This document shows, piece after piece, positions 48,019 through 60,000 of a stretch of 64,000 nt of DNA. Below the pieces are notes generated by a model. The model ran no database searches. It saw nothing but the letters and a program-made list of their open reading frames with translations, and was not told the origin of the DNA. The stretch's first letter is position 1, and each line of letters opens with the position of its first letter. This DNA is from Andrena cerasifolii (taxonomy: Eukaryota > Arthropoda > Insecta > Hymenoptera > Andrenidae): positions 6,200,001 to 6,264,000 of the forward strand of contig NC_135118.1 of NCBI RefSeq assembly GCF_050908995.1, written 5' to 3'. Both the position numbers and the translations under genes were made by a program.

Positions 48019-50276
48019 CGCTTTGAGAGATGCAAGGTTCGGCGAAACACCGTTCCTGGTCAGCCAGACCTTCTGGAACGGTTCCCTCTGCCGTGAAATC
48101 TCTGTCGCGTTACGCAACACCTAAGTGGTAGTTCCTCATCACGTGTACAGTTTGAACAACATGGTACAATTATAGAAAAAAGTGCTACAGAAATATACAG
48201 AATGATTCGTCACAGCCACCTCACTCGCATGACGCATCAGAATTCGGCAGTGCGTTAACACGTACCTACCTCAAAGGCGCGACGCTGCTTTCAGCAAATT
48301 ATCTGCGAATACGACTTGGCGGGATGTCAAGGAATCCTTTCAATAAGCGACGACGCTTAATACCTACCTACTCTGTGCCAGTGCCAGAGAAGAGAGGCTC
48401 CTGGGATCGGAACTGCTCGCGCGGCTATCCAACAAGTTCGAAAGAGTCGCGCGGGAGCATTCCGATCCGCGATATCGCGAAACGCGTTACTTTACGGGCC
48501 ATTGATAGGCGTAACACACATAACCTTCTTAATCACGGGCCCGTTTACGCTCTTATAATTGGCAGTTACTCGCTGCTCGCATGCGATACAATGCGCACGC
48601 TTCTCGGCCCGTTGTAAACGCGTGTTGCAGCCACGGTTTAATGCATGTAAACGGGCGCTCGGTAAATACGCTCGGCTCTTCTGCCAGGGCTCCATCTTTG
48701 TTTTACGGCGGAGATCGTTCCGGTGTGTGGACGAGGCTTCGGCAGTCGTCGAGGAGCACGCTACCTTGGATTCTGCGCATAAATACACCGGTAAACGCGA
48801 AGTGCTGAAGCCATTGCGCGAGATATTCCGACTTTTCTTTCGGGGGGATGCTAAGTTGCTACCGGGACGCGTTTACGTTAGTCGAGAGGCCAGGAGGGTT
48901 GCACAGCTTTGGGGATCGCTGTGCTCTGATACAAGGTTCCACAGAATCTTTGAAAAGAGTTACTAACTGAAACCAGGGGTTCGTGGCCTTTTTTTGTAGC
49001 ATGGTAATTTTTTGTTTACTGGTAATACTGTCATGGCGTATCGCCCATTTTCATAGTTGAAGCAAATGGGAATTTTCAATTGCAGAAAAGAGAGATATAA
49101 TTTCTCTCCCAAGTTGATAGCCCCCCTGGAATCTCTAAGGGTCCCTCGGTATTACTTGGACACTTATTCTAGGCTTTTATCAACGTACCTAATTTATCCT
49201 GCTTAGAAAAAGGAGGTCTTTTCTTCTACTGACCCACCTACAAGTCAAGACAGTATTGATCGCACACTCCGACACGTAGATGATGACTGTACTATTACAC
49301 AATCGTCGTGCAGCAACACCGCAAGCACTTCCGCTGGTGTAGCCGGCGGTAGACAGAAACCTGGCCCCAGGCTTGAGCAGCAAACGCGTTCAAAATAATT
49401 GCACTTCGTTCAATTTAAACTCTATGAAGCAACATCGAGTATAATGTTTCTATTTATCAGCCAATGCAAGTACCTATCCGGTGACAACGCCGCACGGCCA
49501 AGACGTCTACTTAGTCGTCTCTGGTGCCCCACGCTTCCATCGTTCACGAGTCTCAGGAGTCACGCGAAAAATTCCGCACAGGTCCCCCTTGAACCATAGT
49601 TGGTGTTATTAGTCGGGGTTGACCGATCGACACCCGAGGAATGCCATTTGTCGTGAGACGGCGCGTCGAACGTCATAGCTTTGCACCTTTATCGCAATAA
49701 ATTGCAGGTGGCCCCCGCGGTCAGCCCTTCGTGGAATTTCAGTGGCGTCGTGCAATTTCGTGCACGCGACAGCCAGCCCAGCCTCCGCGAAAGCCACGCG
49801 CGACCAACCGAGCCTGGAATGTCATAAGCGTGCCCGGTCACTGGGAATTTTGAGAATTTTGACGAGTACGCGGCCGCCCCCCTCTCCACGGGGTTCGTTC
49901 GCGAGATATACATGTCTCGTTAATAAAGGCGATTAATAATAATGATAAAAATATCCCCGCCCTCTAGCGAGTCGCGTGAGCCTAGGCTTTAACGGGGATT
50001 TTTATGGCATAGGGTAAACTCGGCTGAGTCCGTGATAGTTTTAGAATTTGTCTATTAATTGCTAATATTTACATGTTCTGAAAGTGAGTCTCTTGCCGCT
50101 CTGGGCAAAAATGATTTTTGCCGTCCTTTATATTTAATTATTAATAATTATTTCTGAATATAATTTTTGACAGTGAGTTAAATTTTTGATAGGTATTTCT
50201 TGAATAACGAAAGTCCATTTGTTTTATAAAGAATTTAAAATTCATAAAAAAAACAGTAACAACATTAAATAAAATA
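48019..50276. other. Intron 2 block, no gene recognised
   Basis: The first part is CpG-rich with overlapping frames at 48324-48966 on both strands, none recognisable; AT-rich from about 49930. No inverted-repeat ends or tandem arrays seen. Confidence 0.35.
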
Positions 50277-51865
50277 TATAGGGAGAATCCATTCGAACTC
50301 GGACATATTTCGGAGTAAGTTTTCGTAGATTGCTGAAATTGAATATGTTGTAGTCTTTAGTGATATTTAAACGTACCTCAAAGGCTTTTTCAAAATTTAA
50401 AAAAAGGTCGATTTTACGGCTGTTTGAAATTAAGTGCAACTTTTTTTCAATTCATTATAGCTATGGAAGTAGTAAACCGATGGAGATGAGCTTTACGTTG
50501 CTTATAGAGAAGACATTGAAGTTTTAAGAAAAAGTTATGTCAGTTTAGAAAAAAAATTTGAACCATTTTTGTGCAATTATTATAAACAAATGCAGCTTTT
50601 TAATATCGGGCGCGATTTTAAGAATTTGAAGAAAAAAAGGAGAACATAGTTCTATCCTTCCCTTTGATGGACAAGTTTTCAAAAATATGGACATTTTAAA
50701 ATTGGCTTTGTAAAAATTGCCGAAAGTGGACGCTGCGTCGCCCAGCACCGGCTCAACTGCTCGGACCGTGCGGTACTCGCAGCGGCCAAGCGGCTATACC
50801 CTGTAAGTATTTGAAAAAAAGAATTGAAAGAGAAAAACTCTTACTGATTTTTATATCCAACATAATACGGTATCTGAATTTTTGGTGTTCGTAATATTTT
50901 CCTTGAAACGAGGGTGACTTTTAGTTTTTTAAATGGAATGCTATATATTTGATTACCCAATATGAAAGCGACTGTTAAGACAAACTCAACCATATGGTAG
51001 ACTATGATCTTCAAGGCCACGCAAGGTTAGGAATGAAGTAAATATATTGAACTATCTATCTAGTAGATTGAGTTTCTTCCTTTCATTCCTAACCTTGTGT
51101 GGCCTTGAAGGTCATAGTGTACCATATGGTTGAGTTTGTCTTGACAGTTGCTTTCATATTGGGTAATCAAATGTATAGCATTCCATTTAAAAAACTAAAA
51201 GTCACCCTCGTTTCAAGGAAAATATTACGAACACCAAAAATTGGGATACCGTATTATGTTGGATATAAGATACATTAAGAGTTTTCCTCCTTCAGTTTTG
51301 TTCAAATACTTACCATTTTCGAGAATTCTGTATAAGAATATCAGGTACAGCCGCTTGGCCGCTGCGAGTACCGCACGGCCCGACCAGTCGAGCCGTGCTG
51401 GGCGACACAGCGTCAAGTTTGGGCAATTTTTACAGGGCCAATTTTAAAATGTCCATATTTTTCAAAATTTGTCCATCAAGGGGAAGGATAAAACTATGTT
51501 CTCCTCTTTTCAGATTTTTAAATTCGCGCCCGATGTTAAAAAACTGGATTTGTTTAAAATAATTGCACAAAAATGGTTCAATTTTTTTTTTTAAACTGAA
51601 ATAACTTTTTCTTAAAACTTCAATGTCTCCACTATAAGCATCGCAAAGCTCATCTCCATCCGTTTACTACTTCCACAGCTATAATGTACCGAAAAAAAGT
51701 TAGCACTTAACATCAAACAGCTGTAAAATCGACATTTTGAAATTTTTTGAAAAAAAGCCTTTGAGGTACGTTTAAATATCACTAAAGACTACAAAATATT
51801 CCAAATTCCCCAATCTACAAAAACATACTCCGAGACCTGTCCGAGTTCGCATGGAATGACTCTAT
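50277..51865. mobile_element. Long foldback in intron 2 (about 1.6 kb)
   Basis: Two arms of about 770 bp are reverse complements. TCCATTCGAACTCGG at the left edge is matched by CCGAGTTCGCATGGA at the right edge. Mirrored inner blocks include CATTCCATTTAAAAAACTAA. The centre is near 51075, with TTAGGAATGAAG on the left and CTTTCATTCCTAA on the right. Each arm carries a GC-rich segment of about 90 bp (50725-50805 and 51349-51415) containing CGCTGCGAGTACCGCACGG, unlike the AT-rich rest. No transposase found and no clear target duplication. Confidence 0.8.
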
Positions 51866-54800
51866 AAGCAGGTAGAAGGTAGGTGCCTACCTATTTTTTA
51901 AATCTTAAAGAAACAGTACTCTTATAAAATATTTAAAAAAAAAATAAAATAAAAACCGGTGTAAATACTTTTATTGACTTTAATTTTCTCTTTCCACTAA
52001 ATTTGCCAATCTGGACAGTTGCCCTGCTTGCGTCCCACTAGATTGGTCCCCGTGACCATTCCAGGCACTAATCATTAAATTCGTGCCCCAAATCTGTTTC
52101 TTAAAACCCTACGCGACTGAAGCGCTAATGGCGTCGATGTTCGTAAAAACCCGCTGCCGATATCACTTACGCAGAGATGTCGGTTACAGAACTGTGATTT
52201 ATCATGTGAAATAGTTGTCGTTTCGCGTTGCTCGGACCATAAAGCAATCTTATCTGAGAGGGTGAAGTTATTAGTAACGCATATTGAGTATAACGTAATC
52301 TTATCGTTGACGTAATAAATATTGGCTACAAAGTGAAATAAAATGTAGCCGCGTTTGATAACGAGTGGGTTCATTTCGAACAGCTCCTCCTGTCGGGCAG
52401 GTGTCCGTTGTGTGCTCTGCGACTGCCTCAGCGATTCAATTCACTCTTCCACGCTTCATTCTTGATCCACTCTGTAATCAGTACGAGGCACTTAAAACAC
52501 CTCCGCGCAGCGCACGTGCCAACGCGGCTTTAGGAAGGGTAACTTCGCTCAAGCAGATCAGCTTGCTGAAACAATCACCACAGTTTGATAATCTTCGGAA
52601 GACCTCATCTTCAATAACAAAAAAAAAAAGAACGACATTCCCCGTGACCACCTATTTTCCCACTGCACCTACCATGGTCCTCGTAGCAACACCAGCGCAC
52701 ACGCGAGGAAATACTTCGGCGATGAGGTGACTCGAATAAGGTCACCGACTGCACCATAGCCCGCATCGTCGCGCATTGCCAGTGCAAATTTCCTTGCCCC
52801 TGCCTCGCCTCCCCCGCGTTACTTCCTTCGATCGTGAATCGTTCCTTCCAGCCCGTGACCCTTTGTCCCGGCTGGGCGGATCGTTAAGCAGGAAGCATGT
52901 GCTTCCGACGATTCCAGCGGCGCGCCGTCGTTCCGACGAGCATTATAATATAATAAGAATCGGATTAGCATTGAATGAAGTGGGTGGCGCGAGAGCGGAG
53001 AGCGATAAAGGGACTAATAAAAAAGCGGGCTGTTTAAGGCGAGCACGGTGGTCCTTGTTTAACTCTAGGGCCCCGTCGGCGGAATAAATAAGAACGCGAC
53101 TTCGGGGGTGCGCAGCGTCCCGTCCGGCAGGGCGATCCCTCGACCGCGCTCGGCGCTGCTGATAACGATTCCTCCGCGAATGGAACGTGACTTTCCCAGC
53201 GGGTGAAACGCTTCGACGCGACCGAAAGCTGTCCCGCGTGAAAGCTCTCTACGGCTTCATCATAGCTGCGTCGATACTACACCCACCCCTAGGCGGCGTT
53301 AATTAAATTAGGCACGAAACGACTGCTGGCCGAGCCTCGAACTTTAGCTTTGAAGGTCTCGCGTGACGAGCCCCTTCCGTTATATTCGGGCAACTTTTGC
53401 CTACGGTTGTCTCTTTTCTCCCCGTTCGTCGATCTCCGACTCCGTGGAACGGATCGGGTAACTTGGCGCCGCGCTTGTTTTCGAGAACTTTTCGACGTTG
53501 CTGCGCATAGTAATTGGGTATACGTGAGCGAGCGGTTGCGTAGGAAGCCCGAGGCGAGGCTGCGGATCGGATTTCACCGACTTTGGTAAATTTTCGAGCG
53601 ATTTTTGCCCCTTTTTTTTTAAGTTCTGAGCGAGCAAAGTTTGTACACACTTGGGTGGCTGGAGACGTTGGCTATTCGCGTTTAGTGCATGGAAGGTCGT
53701 CGTTGGTTTCTGAGATTTTCTGTCACACGTTTGGTGATAATATTTTTTATATAAATAGACGTACCACTGCACGGTTATTCTGTATGGAAAAGCAGGTACG
53801 AAAATTTGACGGTTGTCGTTGCTGCTATCATCGAGCTCTTTCCCTTTGCTTTCGATAATCACCCCGCGAGCTTCACGCACCCTCGGTGGACGTTCATGCG
53901 AAATAACGATCGGGACGTCGCGGGAGTCGGGACGTTCCTGCCAGGAAATGTAGAGAGGAAGCGCTTATTCGACCACGAATCTACCGATAATCGAATTGAT
54001 ACACGTGCAACCCCTCGTTTAAATAATTTCGCGAATCGTCGCATATCTGGTGGTGTGCGTGCCGGCCGCAAAGCGACTCGATCCGATGATATACACACGT
54101 ATCGCGCGTGTTCGTGCTCGCCAATAATAATCCGCCCCGGCATCGTTTCTAATAAAAAAGAATGACGCGCGTACGTCACGACAAAGGGGTGGCACGGGAA
54201 GATAGCGTCGCAGCAATTTTCGCAAATTTCTGACTTTTTGTAGAGTTACTGTATCCCGGAGATGTAGATTTCTTCAATTTCACTCCTTCTAATTCTAAGG
54301 CTAATATTAAGTGCTCGGAATCTGCCAGAAATCTAAAAGAATTAGAGTTATCATGCTACTTTTAGAAGCTAGCTAAACCGTCTCTCCCTTCGGAGTTTTC
54401 ATGCACTTTCAATTTACAAAAAACACTGGCTACTAATACCGCGAATTTTTTCTACAGTCTCTTTAACACGTTACACTGATCCATATCACAGAAAGCACGC
54501 CTGGCATTAAGTAGGTTAAGTTATAGGAACAGTTTCGCCCCGAGGAAGTAGAGTTAAGTATCATTTCTTTCTTATCTCATTAACGTTACATCTAGTTGAT
54601 CATCCACCATCTCCAAGATACAGGTACATACATTCTACCATCCCTCAGCGTCTCCCACGTTCTCCCTCAACCCCCCACCTCCGAAACTCACCTACGCACT
54701 TTTCAGCCACATCATCCCCAGTAACTGTTATCGAGGTCAGACCTCCTCCGGGGTCCGCACCTTCGGAGAGCTCTCGGCAAGCATGCTTATTGCTACCTTA

Positions 54801-56479
54801 ATGCACCGCTCGCTCGTATAATCGGCTGCTGACCGGGCCCGCGTTCTGCAGTCGTAACAATAGTCCAAGGCGTCGACGCTGGACCACCCGCGGCTCGCCA
54901 TTAAAGTCGCTCCCGTGGAAAGGACATGATCGTAGAGAAGCGAAGCGAGAGAGCGAGAGAGGGACAAGTACGCGTAGACTCCTGCTCTCCTGTCCCGTTA
55001 CTACCTGAGAAAAGAGAAAGGAGCGCCGGGGAAAGGCGGAGGGCGAAAAAGAGCGGGCCAAAAGGGCAGATTCGGGAATCGGAGCGAGGGGATGGGCCCC
55101 GGGGGAATTAAGAGTCAGGGAAGCGGGACGACAGTCGTCGGCGATCGCTGTAAAGCGAAACTTCCTGGCGCCAAACGCCTCTAAGCCTTCGCTCTAATAA
55201 TATCCCATTGTGCTCCCATTAGCCGCCGAACACGCCGCCGTCCCTCGCGTCTTTTCCCGCCGCCCCCAACTCCGCTCTTCCTATCTCTCTTTTCCCTTCT
55301 AGGGTGCCTCCTTATTCTACGGTTTACGGTGTCACCTTGAACCACTGACTTCAAGTATCAGGTCTTGGAGCGCATCCCATTAAGCCACCGCTGCAGTGTC
55401 TACTTTGCCCCGTTCACACTTCGAGCGGCGCAAGGTCTTCAAAAACGTCACACTTCTGCTGGAATAATTCCTGTGCAAAGCGGATTGCGAGCTGGGTTTA
55501 TTTTTAAAACAAACATTCCTGGATTCTCGGGGAACACTTTATTCCAGCTTTGCACGCAGGGTTGTTCTTCTTAACTGCATAGGAGAGTTTCCCCTTGTTA
55601 GCAGAAGGGAAAACGGCAATGAGATTCGCGATTTCGTGGAAGCGAAACCGTTTTGCTCTCGATGAGGCGCGCTCGACGCGAATAGTCGTGGGTGTAGCCC
55701 GATTAACGGATCGTCAGTCATTCAGCGATGGGTTGATTGATCCGCGCGCGTTCCTGACCCCGTTGCCATCGGGTTCGCGCGAGATCGCCGTTTAAGATGA
55801 TGGATCGTTCGATTTTAATTCGCCGGGGCCCCGATTTGCATAAATTGCGTCACGCCAGTGGGCCGCTCGGCTCGAAAAGAGGAGCCGGGCTTCGAGGAAC
55901 GCTGTTCGTGGTACGAAAGCAAAAGTAACACGGGTTCGTGTGCCATTTACGGATCGCTCGGATTGCTTTTACATACCTGCGCTATATACTTCCGCGATCG
56001 CCGTCGCTTATAACTCGCGTAATCGATAATGTTCGTTTACGTGCAGTGATTCTGACTGGCTGGGCCGCGCAGCGTACATCGCGCGCGTGATTATTGACAA
56101 ATGGCACACATTGTTGTGCCGTACAATGCAGTTATTTCGGTGTATCGTGCATTGTGCCAGAAGATGGGTGACGCAACGGGCCTACAACCCCGATGACCAT
56201 CGTCGTTCGCAGTTAGTCAATCGTCGTTTTTGTAACTTGTACAGCTGTCACACGGCTGTCCAGTGTTTTGCAACAAACACCAGCTTGTACTACAATCTCC
56301 AAGGTTCTCGTCACCGGCTGGGCTGGTCGCAAAAATGAGATCTTCTTGAAAGATGTGTATCATGTCGCGAGCTTTCTGTCGCGCTATCTGCTCTGCTCCG
56401 TGTTACGAATAATCGTTTTGTGACGGTGACGTTAGCTCGCGTCCATCGTCATCCCTGAATTCGAGATCGTTCCTTTCAG
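51866..56479. other. Intron 2 block, mostly unique; no gene recognised
   Basis: It starts with GGTAGGTGCCTACC, a perfect 14-bp palindrome near 51889, then an AT-rich run. 52.4-54.2 kb and 54.7-56.3 kb are CpG-rich and repeat-poor. Overlapping frames at 53350-54179 lack recognised domains. Candidate regulatory DNA by position only. Confidence 0.35.
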
Positions 56480-56670
56480 GGGCGCGCCCAGGATTTAATC
56501 TCGGGGGAGCCGAGTTGAATGGATAAAAATATTTTTAATGCAAGTGCAATAGAATTCTTTAGGTGATCGTAAAAATTTATTTAAAGACTCCAATCTACTT
56601 AGTTTTCTTTTATTTTTTACACAGTCTCTTCTTTGCGGGGGTGCCAGGGCGCGTTGGTTCCTTCTGGGTT
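56480..56670 (-). repeat. Short MITE-like repeat, copy 3 (diverged)
   Basis: GCGCCCAGGATTTAATCTC, a GGGGAGCCGAGTTGAA block and a TTTAGGTGATCGTAAAAATT core follow the order seen at 3568-3762. The far end is a degenerate GGGGTGCCAGGGCGCG. It sits about 200 bp before exon 3. Confidence 0.55.
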
Positions 56671-56864
56671 CTTTATGTAATAATAATAATTGTTCATACA
56701 TATGTTTCGTTTTAATTTAGTAATTCGAACACGGCTAATAAAATTTAGCAAACTTAGAATTTCCTTTGAACGCTACTGGATACTTGGTAATATATTTTCC
56801 ACTGGTAAATAGATTATTTCCATATCCTATTGCAACAGTAATGAATGGTGCGATTCCGTTGCAG

Positions 56865-57001
56865 GGAAATCCGTACGGATTGAAGGACACGACGGGGATG
56901 GGCATGACGGCGGATATGGGTGCCGCCGCATGGGGCACGGCCGCCCTTCAACCTGCTGCCACGGGTTACTACCCCTACGATCCAACCCTGGCCGCCTACG
57001 G
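56865..57001 (+). CDS. ara: Iroquois-class homeobox protein (araucan/caupolican type), exon 3
   Basis: The exon encodes residues 147-191 plus two bases of the next codon. The acceptor is GTTGCAG|GGA in phase 0. The donor G|GTAAGT at 57001/57002 leaves a split Gly codon (GG|N). The peptide begins GNPYGLKDT, contains ADMGAAAW and ends TGYYPYDPTLAAYG, the conserved segment that in ara/caup proteins leads within about a dozen residues into the homeodomain (ARRKNATRE...). That next exon is not found between 57002 and 64000, so the coding sequence is incomplete at the window edge. Confidence 0.93.
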
Positions 57002-60000
57002 GTAAGTTTATCACCAGGTTTCATGGTCTCTCGGCTCCATTAGATTAAACCACCACAGGCGCTCCGCGGCTCTCTCCCCTGCCCCTTTCTCGCAGCTCAG
57101 TGCCGCCATTAAAACAAGAGTCACGATCTCGTACTCGCTACACATATCCTGCCAGCAATGGTTATCGTCATCGCGAATCCGTAATATCGTCCCCTCCGCG
57201 TAACCAAGCTGTGGCGAGCACAATTTTAGTCGCTCCATAAACGTACTGGTGAAACTTACAGAAAACTGATTTCTGGCTACTCTTCTTGAAATAATCTAGT
57301 GACCGAAGTTATTCATATGCAGGTTTACACCCCTTTAGAATACCCGCGGAATAACTATCGCGGATGTAAGAGATAGGTATTATTACGCGAAATAAGGGGT
57401 GTCTTCAAGTTCGTGATAAATCTGCGAACTGTGAGGTCGCTTCTCCACCCCTAATTCTACTCCGAAGTAGACGAAGCTCACAGCACAGTTTTAAAACCCC
57501 TACGAATTATTTCCATAAGACCGTGAAAGGAGTAAATCGCGAAGTGCGTACAGGGATCAGCGATACGGTTGCATCGCGGCTCGCTGGAGCCCCTTTAATC
57601 TCGTTCGCGCCCCTCGAGCGTCAAAACTGTATAATGTGACGCGCGCTCCGTCAAGGTAGGCGACAATTAATCCGTAAGAAGGGCGTGGAGCGAGCCGGAT
57701 GCTCGCTCTTCCTGCCCGTGGATAAGAGTTACGAGGGTGCTGTCAACACGAGGACCCTTGTACTTCATCTTGTAGGGAAGCAGGAATATCGATGGGCGAG
57801 AAGAGGTCGTCACTTAAGGACGACACCTACCCCCACCGGCCGCACCCCTTAAACGTTGTACTCCGCGGCGTAAGTGATTCGCCCCGGACGTGTATTTCCA
57901 GCGCTAACCGGGCCCCGTATTTTCGTTACGAATCCGTTGTTTTGATTAATAATGGCAGCGCGTAGGAAAAAGCCTGACGGCCGGAATTTACGGCGGGGAA
58001 TTTATTTTGGTAGAGCGTGCGGCGTGCTCGACGCCGCTGTATCGCGATACACCGGCGATATATCAAAATCTGTCAGAACGGGGGAACGATTATTTATCGA
58101 GCTTGGAATTAAAATTAAAAAAGTCCCGCGCTACACCGTCGGGCGCGTTGTTGTCGTGTCGCGAGCAGAGTGTCGCGCGTTTATTCGGAGTACGAAAAAA
58201 GGGGGTGGGAAAAAAAAACTGGGAAAAGCACCGTCGAGAAACGATAGGCGATTGTCGCGAGGCGGGCGGTTTTTGCAGCGCAATTTCGCGTCGCCGGTTG
58301 GGAAAATAAACCAGGTCGGGTGCGTGTACTTGCTTCCGAGCGATTTGCGGGAAAAGGGGAGAAAAAGCACGTGGTTCTGCTAGCCTGCATAATAACGCGC
58401 CTAGGAGGCTTGCGATCGCGTTTGGAGGCTCCGTTTGTCGAAGGGCCGAGAGGCTTTCGTGGGAAACGAACGGGGCTATTTCCGAGGACCATGTGTCGCG
58501 TGCCGATGACAAAATGAGACATTGACGTAGATTTCGACGCTAGGCGTAATTGGAAACACTTGGTTCCACGGGCCTCGATTCCTCTTCGTCGCTCGTAAAT
58601 CTGAAGTCCCCTTTCTTCCCTTCCTTTTTTTTCATTCGAACGGTCTTCGAGGAGACGCGCCATATAAATTCGTATCACCCGCGGCCTTCGAGAGAATTTA
58701 GATCGATAATTTGGAAGGAAAGAAGCTACTGTGTTTGAACAAAGAAACGACGATAAAGTCAGTTTGTTGCGGATAGAATGTTTTGTTACTCCAAACTGAA
58801 AAGAAGTGCTCCCGAAGTAGAGAAGGGATGGCTATATTGGTGACCAATTAATATTACGTGTGCATAATAAGATGCTGATCTACGCATTAACTTCTGAAGC
58901 CAGTGCACACCCATGAAAACCAGTTCCCTGGCTCTATAAATCAATCGAATGTTAAAATGATACCAGTCCTCCCAAATAAGACCCAGAAGACAATTCCAGA
59001 CGCACGATACACCGTCCATCAATGCAATGACTTCATTCATCGCGAATATCTTCATCGCCATCAATGACTTCATCACTCGTAACGCTCTCAGCAATTTATC
59101 GTCTCCTTTTACCTGCGCACAAGTCCAGGGTTTCGACGTCTTCTCGAATGATCATCGTCAAAAAAATTCTCCTCGAACTATTCTCCAATCAAAATATCGC
59201 GATTCAGTGTACAAGAACCTGTCGAATCCTTGAAGCGACCAGCGCCGTGCGCCAGTTCTGCCTCGGATCCTCCAGCGGATGAAGTGTTGGGACCTCAAGG
59301 CTGCCTGTTACCCTCCCCCGATACACGCCGCGAGGCCCCTTGGAAGCAGCAAGCCCGCCGAAAGTTGAAAAAAAATCTTTTGCGCGCCGTATAAGAAAAA
59401 AAAGAAGGAAAGAAAAAAGAGAGGAGCCGCGGAGGAGAATCCAATATCTCGTGAGGCCTGTGCGAGCTCGATCGAGCCCTTTGATCTCGCCGAGCTCCGT
59501 TCTCTCGTCATCGTCGAGCGGTTGCCAGATTCCACGGTCCTCGAAGGGGGATGAGGGCAGCGAGATTCGAGAGAAACCGTGCACGGCGAACGGTTACAAA
59601 ATGGCTGTAGGGAGCCGAGTGGGCGTACGTAATGGAGGCTTCCAGGTTGGCCGTATATATAGCCGCATCGCGAGCGTAGGGAGAGCAGTAGGTCTCTCTC
59701 CGTAGGAGAGCGAGTGAGTGAGTTTATTGATTGGCTTCCTCCCGGGGTTGGCTCGCCTGTTCGCCAGACCTCTCTCTGCTCTCTATTCTCTCGCTCCCTC
59801 TCGTCGGCCGCGGTCTCTGGTTCCCTTGCGCGGCGAGTCTCTGTTTCTCTCCAGCGCCAGCACGCTCGTTCCTCAGCCAGAGCTGCTCCGATCCTCCTCT
59901 CCCACCGTCTTCCTTCCACCTCTATCGCGGGGCGACCTCCTTCCACCCTCGGAACCGAGCCCAGCTCCCACAGGTGCTTTACTTACTTTGCTTAGCAACC

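Larger units (their letters stand above)
42729..56864 (+). other. Intron 2 of the Iroquois gene (14,136 bp)
   Basis: It runs from GTGAGT at 42729 to an acceptor GATTCCGTTGCAG at 56864, phase 0. It contains the TTAAGGGGG MITE at 47307, a long palindrome at 50277-51865 and a short MITE at about 56480. The remainder is repeat-poor. No separate gene recognised. Confidence 0.85.

Noticed and set aside
43407..54890. GACCACCC words (43407, 54882) as Hedgehog/Ci binding sites regulating Iroquois
   Set aside because: One mismatch from the consensus in both; about a dozen such matches are expected by chance in 64 kb, so this is not evidence.
57952..58383. 143-codon frame starting MAARRKKPDGRN, considered as a homeodomain-adjacent exon
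   Set aside because: The ARRK word resembles the Iroquois ARRKNATRE start only superficially; the rest has no homeodomain helices, and splice phase does not fit.
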